Assembly: GCA_002336115.1 (NCBI GenBank)
Contig: DDEN01000041.1
Coordinates: forward strand, 73,395-137,394
Reading direction: 5' to 3'
Length of the DNA: 64,000 bases
Source of the DNA: Chitinophagaceae bacterium UBA1953
GTDB lineage: Bacteria > Bacteroidota > Bacteroidia > Chitinophagales > Chitinophagaceae
Below, piece after piece: positions 28,801 to 37,246 of the stretch; positions within the stretch are counted from its first letter, which is position 1, and every line of letters starts with the position of its first letter. The translations under genes were made by a program, and so were the position numbers. The notes beneath the pieces are model-generated. The model had not been told where the DNA came from. It ran no database searches and saw only the letters and a program-made list of their open reading frames with translations.

Positions 28801-31800
28801 CAGATACAGAAGCAGTAACATTATACTGACCATTATCTGAATAATCTGGCAACAGATTGATTTGTACATCATTTCCATTTACTGCTGGAGTTGCAAAAGA
28901 AGGTAATCCTGTAAATGACCATGTAAGTACATCTCCTGCATTTTGATCAGTTGCACTGAGATTGATCTGAGCAGATTGTTTTTCATTAACACTCACATTA
29001 CCGCCACCTGCTATTACAGGCAAATAGTTATCATTTACGGTAAGATCAAATGAGGTATTGCTGGTGCCTCCCTGAGGATCAGTTGCCGTGACGGTAATAC
29101 CGGAGTACACTGCCTGAATCGAAGGGTTGGTGAATGTAATATAACCCGTTCCATTACCGGCAGATGTGTATGTTGCAAAAGATGGCAGGTTTGAGAAGCT
29201 GATTGTAAGCCCTTCCGGATCAGCATCTGTAGCCTTTACATTAACCTGTAATGTAGCATCATAACGCATAAATTGATTTGCAATGGTCGTTACAACAGGT
29301 ATACTGTTTGTTGTTTTAGCGCTATCCTCATTGCTGAATGCAGAAGCCCCACCATCATTAATTGCTTTTACTTTATAATAATTAATCGTATTTGCAAACA
29401 GGCCGTCATCTGTAAAACTTACTGTATTTGCAGGCAGTGTTGCATACATGATATAATTTGTATTGTCACTGTTTGATCTGTAAAGTTGATATCCCGTTTC
29501 GTTGGCTACATCCTGCCAGTTAACATCAATTCTGCTTCTTGAAATACCTGTGGCGGATAAATTTGCAGGGGCGGCAGGTACAGCAGGCAATGCCAATGTT
29601 GAAGCAAATGATTGAGCTAATGGAGAATTATTCATCAAGTTTGCAATATTTGCATCACTCAACGCAACTGGGTAAATCTGGAAATTATCGATAATTCCGC
29701 CGAAAAATCCGCTTCCTGTATTAAACGCATTTGTTCCATTTACTGTTCCTATTCTTGATCCGTTAGTTGTTGTAGTAACAGATGAAAATGGCAAAGAATT
29801 ATTTGCAGCCACCTGAACACCATTAATGTATAGCTTTATTGTATTTGTGTTATATACAACAGCTATATAATTCCAGTTTGTACTGGTATATGATACAGAT
29901 ATATTGTTTCGGACATTGTTACTGGCTACTCCTGCATAAAGCAGGGTGGCATCTAAACGTACGGCCAAGCCATCATCGTTACCGCCAATGTCAAAAACAA
30001 TTCTGTTACCTGTATTATTGTTCGATTTCATCCAGAATGCCACTGTCTTTTGACTATAAGCATTTTGCAGAAATGAAGAACTTGCCGGTATAGTTACATA
30101 TTGTGACGAGCCATTCAGTTTCAATGAATGTGATCCCTCTTTCTTATCAGTTGCTTCAAAAGTTGGACTAAGATTAGGCGTTAATGTGCGTCCATTACCG
30201 CTGGAATCGACGTAACTATTATTCAAATTCCATACAGCCTCCGGCATATTGAAATTGCTAACCAATTGGGATTCGCCTGACTGACCAATTGCTCTTATCT
30301 GATAATAATATTTTGTTGAAGCGTTTAATCCAAAAGTATCAATAAATGAAGTTGAATTTGCAGCAGAAGTTCCTATAGTTAAATATCCCGAGCTTTGGTT
30401 TGTTGACCTCCATATTTCAAATCCTGATTCATTACTGCTATTATCCGTCCAGTTTAAATTAATTTGTCTGTAGGAAACCGCATTAGCAACCAGGTTAGAT
30501 GGATTGGATGGCAGTGTGCCAGTAGTTGTCGCATCACTAAATACACTATTGGGTATCGTTACAAAAACTCCGTTCGCTTGCTGAGGGGAATTCCACGACA
30601 AAGTCATTGACTCTCCCCCACTTTGATCATAGTAAGCGATAGCAATCGGATAAGTACCGGCAGTGAGTGAAATCACAGCGGATGTTCTGTTTTGGGTGCC
30701 ATGTAAACCATCATTGTTAACAAGCGGTGTACCACTGAAACTATAAGGCGATGTTGTCCCGTTTAGGCTTCCTAACCAAAGCCTGCTCCCATCATCTGAA
30801 TTTGTTCTGAAATAATAATTTCCAGTTACAGGTATATTAATAAATCCCTCCCACAAAAAGGCAAAATTATCGTTTTGAGTTCTTGGCGTTAATGCTATGT
30901 TTGGCATTGTACCAACTGATACAGGAGTAAGAGTATTGAAGTCGGGAAGTGTACTCCAATTACCTGTGAATGTAAAATACTTGTAGCCTATTCCTGAAAG
31001 CAAGGCCTGTCCTGTAACCTGGTTACTTGCAGCGGAAACATTATTTGCGGCATCTCTTGCTTTTACAACAAAATTATAAGTCTGTCCGGTTAGTAAGTTA
31101 TACACTGTAAATGATGTTCCGCTTGTTACATAAGACTTCTGACCATTAACATATATATCATATTTCACTACGCCAATGTCATCTGTAGAAGCAGTCCAGT
31201 TCAAAGAAATACTATTTCTGGAGGTCCCTGTTATTTGAAGGGAGGCTGGCGCACTAGGCGGATTGGTATCTGACTGAGTTGTTGCACTGGCTTCATCTGA
31301 CGCAGGTGCTGCAGATGTATTGTTTACAGCCCTTACTTTAAAATAATATTTTTTACCAGGTTCAAGTGCTGAAACTGTATATGTTAATATATCCGCATCA
31401 GTTAACCCTACATAAGTATATGGTCCGCCAGAAGTAACTGCCCGGTATATTTCAAAATTTGTTTCATTATACTGCGGTGCTGGATTATTACTCCAATCCA
31501 GCCTGATGGATGTTTTTGATAGAACAGTAGCAATTACATTAATTGCTGCATCAGGTTTATTTATTCCATTAGCATCGACTACAGTAAATAATGGTGAGAA
31601 AGAAGAAGAACAACCATACAATTCTGTAACCTTTACTTTATATTCACCAGGTGTTGTTACTGTTAGAGTATTGCTTGCAGACAAAGTTACACTGTTTCCT
31701 TCTCTTTGCCAGTCGTATGATTGATAACCGGCAGGCACTTGCAAGGTAACAGACGGGCTAGCTAAAGAAGGAATGACTTTACTGTTTAACCCCTGAACCG

Positions 31801-32941
31801 AAATTGAAGGAGAAACGGTTGGCGTTTTGATTTTAACGACAACCGGAGTTGGTGACCATTCGGACCAAAGCGTTCCTTTTCTGATTCTGGCTGTATAGCT
31901 TCCTAATGCTACATTTCCGTTTATTGCAGTTCCGGAAACATTTAATGTATTGCCTGTGGCACCAGAAATCAGAACTCCGTCTTTTCTCCATTCATATTGA
32001 TCAAAACCTAATGTAAGCCCCAATGTAATATTTATTGCATCACCTTCACAAAACTCGGTTCTACCAAATAAAGGCCATGGGTTAGATTTATAAGCCCTGT
32101 TAACAAATGGATAAAAATCAGATTCAGCCCAAGCTGTGTTCCATGTTCCATGAGCCAAAGTTGGATATAGAGTGTATTTAAAATTTCCCCCTGCATTTAA
32201 AAAAGCATCTCTTACAGCTTCTGTTGTTTCTTTTGTGGGAGAAGGATCAAGTCCGCCCTGAAAAATCCAGATAGGAGTAAACTTTAATGGTTGTATTACT
32301 GAATTCTGAGTGTATAGTAGTGTACTAGATGACATAGGAAGAGCAGCAGACACATATGCCGGATTTTCCATCAACATTTCCCAAGTTCCGGCACCGCCTG
32401 CAGATAGTCCGTTTGTAACAATATGGAAAAAGTCCAACTTGTTGTTTAAAATCATATAATCAATAATACCACGTATAGCATCATAAGCAGGGGTAGCCCA
32501 GTAGCCATTAGTAGTTTGCATAACTAAAATGTATCCGTCAAATGTTCCATTATCAACATTATTCTTAAATTGTTCTCCCCCGTGCAGTAACGAATATTCA
32601 TTATCGTAAATAGTACCAGCTTCACCAAGTCCATGGAAAAAAATTATCATCGGATATTTTTTCCCATCTAACAAAGAAGGATTATAAGTTTTAGGGAATT
32701 TTAGTCTGAAAGCAAATCCATTATAATAATACGCTTTGTAGGAATCTGTGTTCCAGTTATTTAATCTTTTAGTACGTACCCATTTACTAATTGTACCCCA
32801 TGAAGGCAAGGCTGGGGGTGTTGCAGAATTGTAGGTTACTACAGCATCAGTTGGGTCCAGAATGCTTTGTGAATAACCTGTCAAGCCAATAAAACTTAAT
32901 AATAAAAAAGACACTAGTACTACAATTGTTACATATCTCAT
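25871..32941 (-). CDS. Giant secreted esterase with FN3/PA14/LamG/triplicated modules and T9SS sorting domain
   Basis: 2356 residues with a signal peptide (cut near TGYSQS). An alpha/beta-hydrolase (PHB-depolymerase/feruloyl-esterase-like) spans about 50-290, with oxyanion motif FFHGLGEAG at 101-109 and a full triad: Ser180 in GLSAGGAG, Asp232 in GGLDPSP and His264 in LAHGTW. Then Ig-like domains (about 295-455), FN3 domains (465-645), a PA14 domain (about 650-800), FN3, a LamG-like domain (about 905-1070), FN3, two cadherin-like domains (about 1165-1395), then a repeated module at about 1401-1578, 1773-1946 and 2044-2218 separated by FN3 and cadherin-like domains, and a T9SS domain at the end. 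It likely sits at the cell surface and acts on esterified polysaccharide. Its N-terminal domain is related to that of the 1322-residue protein. Confidence 0.85.
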   Translation of the reverse strand: MRYVTIVVLVSFLLLSFIGLTGYSQSILDPTDAVVTYNSATPPALPSWGTISKWVRTKRLNNWNTDSYKAYYYNGFAFRLKFPKTYNPSLLDGKKYPMIIFFHGLGEAGTIYDNEYSLLHGGEQFKNNVDNGTFDGYILVMQTTNGYWATPAYDAIRGIIDYMILNNKLDFFHIVTNGLSAGGAGTWEMLMENPAYVSAALPMSSSTLLYTQNSVIQPLKFTPIWIFQGGLDPSPTKETTEAVRDAFLNAGGNFKYTLYPTLAHGTWNTAWAESDFYPFVNRAYKSNPWPLFGRTEFCEGDAINITLGLTLGFDQYEWRKDGVLISGATGNTLNVSGTAINGNVALGSYTARIRKGTLWSEWSPTPVVVKIKTPTVSPSISVQGLNSKVIPSLASPSVTLQVPAGYQSYDWQREGNSVTLSASNTLTVTTPGEYKVKVTELYGCSSSFSPLFTVVDANGINKPDAAINVIATVLSKTSIRLDWSNNPAPQYNETNFEIYRAVTSGGPYTYVGLTDADILTYTVSALEPGKKYYFKVRAVNNTSAAPASDEASATTQSDTNPPSAPASLQITGTSRNSISLNWTASTDDIGVVKYDIYVNGQKSYVTSGTSFTVYNLLTGQTYNFVVKARDAANNVSAASNQVTGQALLSGIGYKYFTFTGNWSTLPDFNTLTPVSVGTMPNIALTPRTQNDNFAFLWEGFINIPVTGNYYFRTNSDDGSRLWLGSLNGTTSPYSFSGTPLVNNDGLHGTQNRTSAVISLTAGTYPIAIAYYDQSGGESMTLSWNSPQQANGVFVTIPNSVFSDATTTGTLPSNPSNLVANAVSYRQINLNWTDNSSNESGFEIWRSTNQSSGYLTIGTSAANSTSFIDTFGLNASTKYYYQIRAIGQSGESQLVSNFNMPEAVWNLNNSYVDSSGNGRTLTPNLSPTFEATDKKEGSHSLKLNGSSQYVTIPASSSFLQNAYSQKTVAFWMKSNNNTGNRIVFDIGGNDDGLAVRLDATLLYAGVASNNVRNNISVSYTSTNWNYIAVVYNTNTIKLYINGVQVAANNSLPFSSVTTTTNGSRIGTVNGTNAFNTGSGFFGGIIDNFQIYPVALSDANIANLMNNSPLAQSFASTLALPAVPAAPANLSATGISRSRIDVNWQDVANETGYQLYRSNSDNTNYIMYATLPANTVSFTDDGLFANTINYYKVKAINDGGASAFSNEDSAKTTNSIPVVTTIANQFMRYDATLQVNVKATDADPEGLTISFSNLPSFATYTSAGNGTGYITFTNPSIQAVYSGITVTATDPQGGTSNTSFDLTVNDNYLPVIAGGGNVSVNEKQSAQINLSATDQNAGDVLTWSFTGLPSFATPAVNGNDVQINLLPDYSDNGQYNVTASVSDGNSGISSVTFTITVNDVNPNRKVYINFNDGTLPASAPWNNTNKATPSLNDNFPNMNDETGVNSGIGLLITSPWQNLGNAVNSFGVNTGNNSGVYPDNVMQNCYFTNDATQTIKVYGLNPVYKYNFTFFGSRGSVNDDRTTVYKINGNSVSLNSANNSKNTVTIYNQQPAADGSLIVTLQKGASSSYGYLNAMVIESLYDDGLVPAKPRDVSTVVQTNSVKLNWVDAAFNETAYQIYRATNRSGSYTLLNPSGNNANQTQYTDATVLGNATYYYYVVAVNNVGSSQTSDTVSVVMPNVGPSITAIPDVKMKAGQTTSVNVIANDSPGDIISLSVTGLPSFAVFTNTGNGTGTINITPATANVGLYNGITVIATDNYGATSSSIFSIQVAENNIASYYINFNQVMPVSSPWNNFTNSPNAGITISSVKDNLGIAGNISVTLVDAWDGANDVGASTGNNTGVYPDSVMRTAYYTASTTAKKIRISGLTVSGTKYNLIFFASRGSITDTRNTTYSYGGLSVTLNAANNTSNTVQLQGVVPDANGVIEFTATKASDAAYGYINALVIQAYADSGVPLAPASLSVSPKSVSSLQLNWTDKSSNESGFEVYRSTSYNGTYSLIQATAANATTYVDATVSSGIVYYYKVRAKTSTDTYSDFSNIVGASAIQYSVSVNFNQENPAENPWNNTNEGPIEGDVYNLKNNLWNTSGITMSVVGNAFNGVNPYGMNTGNNSGVYPDNVIRSTWWLDANTVAMLRIDGLNLNNAYNFTFFASRDGGGYTPDRTTVYTINGASVSLNAANNISTTVQLTNVVPDENGSVLIQIQAGGASPFAYIGAVVIEAFQLGITGTGASGSSQSGNTIIAGRISNKSVTTTTVKNNNVNREVSESAKNGLNVQVFPNPFNTDPVISISSDKTKEKVKIVVTDISGRQILIKEIRNLTAGNNQFKLGIDPTKLLPGIYLVRFDDGSGNSGVVKLIKAN
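26286..26812 (-). repeat. Protein-level repeat module, copy 3
   Basis: Encodes about 175 residues opening with SVNFN, then NPWNNTNEGP and MNTGNNSGVYPDNVIR, an FFASR segment, and ending VVIEAF. It matches copies 1 and 2 in the order of all landmarks. Confidence 0.8.
27104..27625 (-). repeat. Protein-level repeat module, copy 2
   Basis: Encodes about 174 residues opening with YYINFN, then SPWNNFTNSP, STGNNTGVYPDSVMR, an FFASRGS segment and ending LVIQAY. Same landmark order as copies 1 and 3. Confidence 0.8.
28208..28741 (-). repeat. Protein-level repeat module, copy 1
   Basis: Encodes about 178 residues opening with VYINFN, then APWNNTNKATP, NTGNNSGVYPDNVMQ, an FFGSRGS segment and ending MVIESL. 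Linked to copy 2 by FN3 and cadherin-like domains. Confidence 0.8.
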
Positions 32942-33336
32942 AATCCTACTCTGATTTTGATAAGATAATAATAGTTTATTCTCCAGAGGAATATTGACAA
33001 TAGCTTTTAGTAGGATAGATATTTATGGTAACTGCTGGCAAAAGGAAGGAAATTCAAAGGATTTGATGGAATAATTTTTGGGGTTTTGTAGAATTATGGA
33101 GAAGGTTGGCTTTGTATTGAGTACAAAATCTGTTGCAAGCTAATATTTTTCCTGACAATTTCTAAATTAATTGCTTCTTTTTTATTAAAATGCAGATATA
33201 AATGTAAAAATACCACATATTAGGATGATTTTTCAACTTTTCAACGCAATTCTTTAATTACATAATATTTAATATTATTGCAACTGCCGAATTTGTTAAC
33301 ATCATTTTACTTAGCCTGTATATATAGAAGCACAAA
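32942..33336. other. Intergenic region between the giant esterase and the EEP-fold gene
   Basis: About 395 bases between divergent starts, presumably holding both promoters. The minus-strand leader shares TCAATATTCC (as GGAATATTGA near 32988-32997) with the leader of the Wzc-like gene. No perfect TAnnTTTG box, small ORF or RNA gene was recognised. Confidence 0.45.
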
Positions 33337-34437
33337 ATGAATTCATCAAAGCTCAAGAAAGTATTTATTGTTATCACATTCATCATTTGCTTGAGTTGTA
33401 TCCCTACTGCTTTCATCAGATATATTTCTTCACCTGCTCTTTGGAGTTTTTCAATACTAGGTCTAATCTTTCCTGTATTAATTATGGGCGTGCTGATTGT
33501 ATTTATTATTTGGGTATTAAAATGGTCGAAATGGGCAATGATGCCTTTTTTTACACTACTGATGTGCTGGCAACAAATAAGCATTGTTCTTCCATTGCGT
33601 TTTCGCAAGGACTTTCAGAGCATCAAAGATGAACAAACTCTTCGCATACTTTCCTGGAATGTTTCAAGGTGGGATGAACGAAATAAACTTAAAAGAGGAG
33701 GAGAAGGCTTTCGCCCACTTATGCTTGATTTCATCGAATCAACAGGAGCAGATATTCTCTGTTTGCAGGAGTTTTTTGAATGTACCGATCCTGAATTTTT
33801 TGCAGCAAATATCCCCGCATTAAAGCAAAAAGGATACCCTTATTACTACTTTTATCCGTCCTCAATAATTTTTGATGGAAAGTTTCAATACGGATTATGC
33901 ATTTTTTCAAAATATCCTTTGGTTAATTCATTTGCATTTGAAAATTTGAAGGGTGAGCATTCGGAAGGAATCATTTTTTCGGACATTGTATTTAAAAAAA
34001 ACATAATTAGAATTTTCAATACTCATCTGGAATCCCCTGGACTTAACAAAGAAAACTATTCAAATGAAGGCAAACTCAATTTGTCCTTTTCTGTCTTTTC
34101 AAAAATAAAAAACAGCTACAAACTCAGAAACCTGCAGGCCGAACAAGCAAAATTGCATATAGACAAAAGCCCCTTCCCAACAATCATATGCGCTGATTTG
34201 GGGGATGTGCCGAATTCTTATGCGTATACAAGGCTGAAGTCGGACTATCAGGATGCTTTCCTGAAAAAAGGGAATGGGTTAGGAAGAACAATAAGCCATT
34301 TATCCCAAACGTTAAGGATTGATTATATTTTTGTTCAAAAGAAACTGGAAGTAAAACAGTTTACTATTGAACACTTGCCATATTCAGACCATTTCCCTCT
34401 TATTTCAGATATTGTAGTTCGTACCACTTTCCGGTAG
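33337..34437 (+). CDS. Membrane-anchored endonuclease/exonuclease/phosphatase (EEP)-fold protein
   Basis: 366 residues. Three N-terminal spans (residues about 8-95) precede an EEP catalytic domain beginning ILSWNVSRWDE. Family motifs visible: LCLQEFFE (metal-binding Glu), FNTHLE (catalytic-type His), ICADLGDVPNS, then LRIDYIFV and SDHFPLI with the final Asp-His pair. In most EEP enzymes the fourth motif is GDFNDxP; here it is ADLGDVP, so the usual Asn is Gly. It could still be a phosphoesterase or nuclease with altered activity. It lies between the giant esterase and EPS block 2 and has no obvious operon partner. Confidence 0.8.
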   Translation: MNSSKLKKVFIVITFIICLSCIPTAFIRYISSPALWSFSILGLIFPVLIMGVLIVFIIWVLKWSKWAMMPFFTLLMCWQQISIVLPLRFRKDFQSIKDEQTLRILSWNVSRWDERNKLKRGGEGFRPLMLDFIESTGADILCLQEFFECTDPEFFAANIPALKQKGYPYYYFYPSSIIFDGKFQYGLCIFSKYPLVNSFAFENLKGEHSEGIIFSDIVFKKNIIRIFNTHLESPGLNKENYSNEGKLNLSFSVFSKIKNSYKLRNLQAEQAKLHIDKSPFPTIICADLGDVPNSYAYTRLKSDYQDAFLKKGNGLGRTISHLSQTLRIDYIFVQKKLEVKQFTIEHLPYSDHFPLISDIVVRTTFR

Positions 34438-34463
34438 TTTTTTAAAAAAAAATGAATTACTAT

Positions 34464-34493
34464 TTTGAAATAAATATTTTTTTTATACTTTAG
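34464..34493 (+). promoter_or_regulatory. Candidate Bacteroidota promoter for EPS block 2
   Basis: TTTG at 34464-34467 and TACTTTAG at 34486-34493 (five of six specified bases of TAnnTTTG) with an 18-base spacer. It is the only good candidate ahead of the receiver gene that begins the long plus-strand EPS run. Confidence 0.4.
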
Positions 34494-34703
34494 TTGCTGA
34501 AATAAGTATAACTACTGATTATTTATACCCAAATATCTTTAAGAATAGCCTCGTTATTTTCAATTTCCCGGAACTTAATGTTCAATCTCCTATAGGAATC
34601 GAAAATTTACCTGTTGCGAGCCATACAGCATGACTATTCCAAATCCTTGATGTTTTTTAAAGACGCTTTGTTTGATACCAAGCAAGGTTATGATGTTTTT
34701 GAT

Positions 34704-35081
34704 ATGAACAAAGCAGTATTGAGCCTTAACATCAATAAAACAACAAATGCGCTAATGAATGAAATCATCAGCGAGAAATTTGAATTAATTGAATTGGATG
34801 ATGTTTTTGAAGCAACAAGTGAATTAAAAAAAAGAAACGATATCAAAGTGATTATTGTAGATATAGAGCAAGAAAATTCCGACTATTTAGATTTTGTTTA
34901 TCATGTTAAAACAAGCAGATTTTATAACAAACCTATGTTGATACTTACAAACTACCACAATAACGTACTCAATGACAAACTCAAAGATTTGCAGATTGAA
35001 TGTCTAATTTATAAACCATTTTCTCCTATGGAAGTTTTAAGATATATAGAAAAAACCCTTTTAAGTAATAAAGCGCAGTAA
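34704..35081 (+). CDS. Stand-alone response-regulator receiver domain protein
   Basis: 125 residues from ATG 34704, which begins at the first strand of the CheY-like fold; in-frame upstream starts at 34650 (ATG) and 34614 (TTG) would add residues outside the fold. Phosphoacceptor-type Asp53 lies in VIIVDIE, Thr82 in LILTN and Lys104-Pro105 in IYKPF. The acidic pair normally present after strand 1 is missing: that loop reads SLNINKT, so magnesium binding and phosphorylation are doubtful. No output domain. The next gene, 20 bases on, is a sugar transferase with its own receiver-like domain, suggesting the two work as partners (inference). Confidence 0.7.
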   Translation: MNKAVLSLNINKTTNALMNEIISEKFELIELDDVFEATSELKKRNDIKVIIVDIEQENSDYLDFVYHVKTSRFYNKPMLILTNYHNNVLNDKLKDLQIECLIYKPFSPMEVLRYIEKTLLSNKAQ

Positions 35082-35101
35082 AAATATTTAAAACCTTATT
35101 T

Positions 35102-36253
35102 ATGTCAAGTAAATCAAATTTATTAACGCTTAGCCACGAAAGTACTCAGCTTTTGGGAAATAGTTTTGCTATCGAAAGCGCTTTGCATACAAGCCCTCTC
35201 TCTTTTTTCTTTATCGGAAATAAACATAAAGGAATCCAGTATTTTGAAACACATTTTAAATCTGGTGTCTTTGCCACATGTTTTGACAAAGGAATTTCAT
35301 TAATTTTCAAAGCCTCTCTTAATAAACAGTTACCTGATGTAATTTTTATTGATACTCCCCTTGACAGGCAGAAAATGAAAGCATTTGCTTTTGTACTTAA
35401 AAGCAATCCATTACTTTCAAAAATTCCAGTTATTTATAATGATACACATCTTGATGCAGACATGGTATATGACCTTGTAAGTAACGACCTTATTGACGAA
35501 ACCACAGACATTTATTACTGGAACAAGAATTTTGAAAACAAATTGATATTTCTTAAAAAACTTAAGAAATATCAAATAAAATCACTTCACAAAACATCCG
35601 TAAATCATTCACAATCATCAGTCTGGCAAAGTATTAATTCGTTTCTCAAAAGAGCATTTGATATTGTTGTGTCAGCAATGTTTTTGTTAATACTACTCCC
35701 TCTCTTTGCCGGAATTGCAATTGCCATCAGGCTTGAATCAAATGGACCGGTATTTTACAATTCGCTAAGGGCTGGAAGAAGCTTTAAAGTATTCAAGTTT
35801 TTTAAATTCCGTACAATGGAAGTTGATGCAGATAAGAGAATCGATCAGTTGGCACATCTTAATCAATATGAAAAAGATTCTTCAGGTGCAAGATTCATGA
35901 AAATTTGTGATGACCCTCGAGTAACCAAGATCGGCAAGTTTCTTCGAAATACAAGTTTAGATGAATTGCCACAATTACTTAATGTTTTGATCGGTGATAT
36001 GTCATTGGTTGGAAACAGGCCCTTGCCTATTTATGAAGCAGCATCTCTTACAGGAGATGAAGCAGTTGAACGTTTCATGGCTCCAGCAGGAATTACTGGC
36101 TTATGGCAGGTTGAGAAAAGAAGCAACCAAAAAATGTCGGCTGAAGAACGAATTCATTTAGATATTGAATACGCCAGACATCATAACTTCATATACGATA
36201 TGTTTATTTTAGCCAAAACACCAATGGCCCTAATACAAAAAACAAATGTTTGA
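35102..36253 (+). CDS. Initiating sugar transferase (WcaJ/PglC-type) with N-terminal receiver-like domain
   Basis: 383 residues. Residues about 30-160 form a CheY-like alpha/beta domain (strand 3 PDVIFIDTP with Asp84 at the phosphoacceptor position; DIYYWNKNF as strand 5). A hydrophobic re-entrant helix follows at about 180-205, starting KRAFDIVVSAMF, the hallmark of monotopic phosphoglycosyl transferases. The catalytic domain has KVFKFFKFRTM, the Asp-Glu dyad (Asp287-Glu288 in SLDELPQL), GDMSLVGNRPLP and GITGLWQV. These enzymes move a sugar-1-phosphate to undecaprenyl phosphate, the first step of EPS assembly. Normal members start with extra spans or directly at the re-entrant helix, not a receiver domain. 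Confidence 0.85.
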   Translation: MSSKSNLLTLSHESTQLLGNSFAIESALHTSPLSFFFIGNKHKGIQYFETHFKSGVFATCFDKGISLIFKASLNKQLPDVIFIDTPLDRQKMKAFAFVLKSNPLLSKIPVIYNDTHLDADMVYDLVSNDLIDETTDIYYWNKNFENKLIFLKKLKKYQIKSLHKTSVNHSQSSVWQSINSFLKRAFDIVVSAMFLLILLPLFAGIAIAIRLESNGPVFYNSLRAGRSFKVFKFFKFRTMEVDADKRIDQLAHLNQYEKDSSGARFMKICDDPRVTKIGKFLRNTSLDELPQLLNVLIGDMSLVGNRPLPIYEAASLTGDEAVERFMAPAGITGLWQVEKRSNQKMSAEERIHLDIEYARHHNFIYDMFILAKTPMALIQKTNV

Positions 36254-36332
36254 CTTATGTAAGCACAAAGCCAACTGTGGAAGATTTGATTTTTCTACTC
36301 TTGGTTAATGATCCTTACCCAAAAACAAGATT

Positions 36333-37238
36333 ATGGAAGAAAAGAACCTACCAAAGGTTTCCATAGTTACTTTAACTTGGAACACAACAGAAATTACAAT
36401 AGAATTCTTAAAATCATTAAACCAGCACTGCACATACAGTAACCTGGAGGTAATTATTGTAGACAACGGCTCAGAAGAAAATCCGGAAGCTGCCTTTAAA
36501 GCTGTTTACCCTTCTGCAATTATAATAGTTAATGAAAAAAACCTGGGGTTTACAGGTGGTAATAATGTTGGCATAAAAGCGGCAACAGGTGATTTTCTCT
36601 TCATAGTAAACAACGACACAGAAGTTACTCCAGGTTTGCTGGAAGGGCTTCTGGAAATTTTTGACAAATACCCCGACGCAGGAATCGCAAGCCCGAAATT
36701 TCATTATTTCTATCATAAAGGAACAATTGAATATGCCGGCTACAATACAGTAAATGTATTAACAGGTCGTAATGGTATGATTGGCTGTGCAGAAAAAGAT
36801 GATGGCCAGTACAACGAAATCAAAACAACAAATTATGCTCATGGCGGGGGAATGATGGTTCCCCGTAAAATAATTGACGAAGTAGGCGGCTTGCCTGAAG
36901 AGTTCTTTATCTATTATGAAGAGTTTGATTGGTGCGAGCAGATAAAAAGAAAAGGGTACAAAGTATATTACCAGCCAGCATCACTTATTTACCATAAGGA
37001 ATCAATGACAACAGGTAAATCAAGTCCATTCAAAACTTTCTATCATACCAGGAACAGGATTTTATTCATGAAGCGGAATATGAAATTATCCAATTACCTG
37101 ATTTTTCTTGGTTATTTTACTTTATTAACTGTTCCAAAAAACACAGTTACCTTTTTACTCAAAGGACAGAAAGAACATCTCAGATACTTCTGGAAAGGAA
37201 TTCTCTGGCATTTCAATAAAAAAATCACTTTTAATTAA
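36333..37238 (+). CDS. Glycosyltransferase family 2, rhamnosyltransferase-like
   Basis: 301 residues, cytosolic or peripherally membrane-attached. GT-A motifs: VSIVTLTWNTTE at residues 9-20, VIIVDNGSEENPE near 45, NLGFTGGNNVGIK near 70 and the metal-binding NNDTEV near 90, followed by FIYYEEFDWCEQIKRKGY. The pattern is that of dTDP-rhamnose-type GT2 enzymes. A hydrophobic stretch near residue 260 may associate with the membrane. It lies 79 bases after the initiating transferase and 8 bases before asnB, so probably adds the second sugar. The actual donor cannot be known from the sequence. Confidence 0.85.
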   Translation: MEEKNLPKVSIVTLTWNTTEITIEFLKSLNQHCTYSNLEVIIVDNGSEENPEAAFKAVYPSAIIIVNEKNLGFTGGNNVGIKAATGDFLFIVNNDTEVTPGLLEGLLEIFDKYPDAGIASPKFHYFYHKGTIEYAGYNTVNVLTGRNGMIGCAEKDDGQYNEIKTTNYAHGGGMMVPRKIIDEVGGLPEEFFIYYEEFDWCEQIKRKGYKVYYQPASLIYHKESMTTGKSSPFKTFYHTRNRILFMKRNMKLSNYLIFLGYFTLLTVPKNTVTFLLKGQKEHLRYFWKGILWHFNKKITFN

Positions 37239-37246
37239 TCTGGATT

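Noticed and set aside
20830..28900. CRISPR-like or DNA repeat array
   Set aside because: Repeats in this region are protein-domain repeats (PKD, FN3, modules), with no constant direct DNA repeats and spacers.
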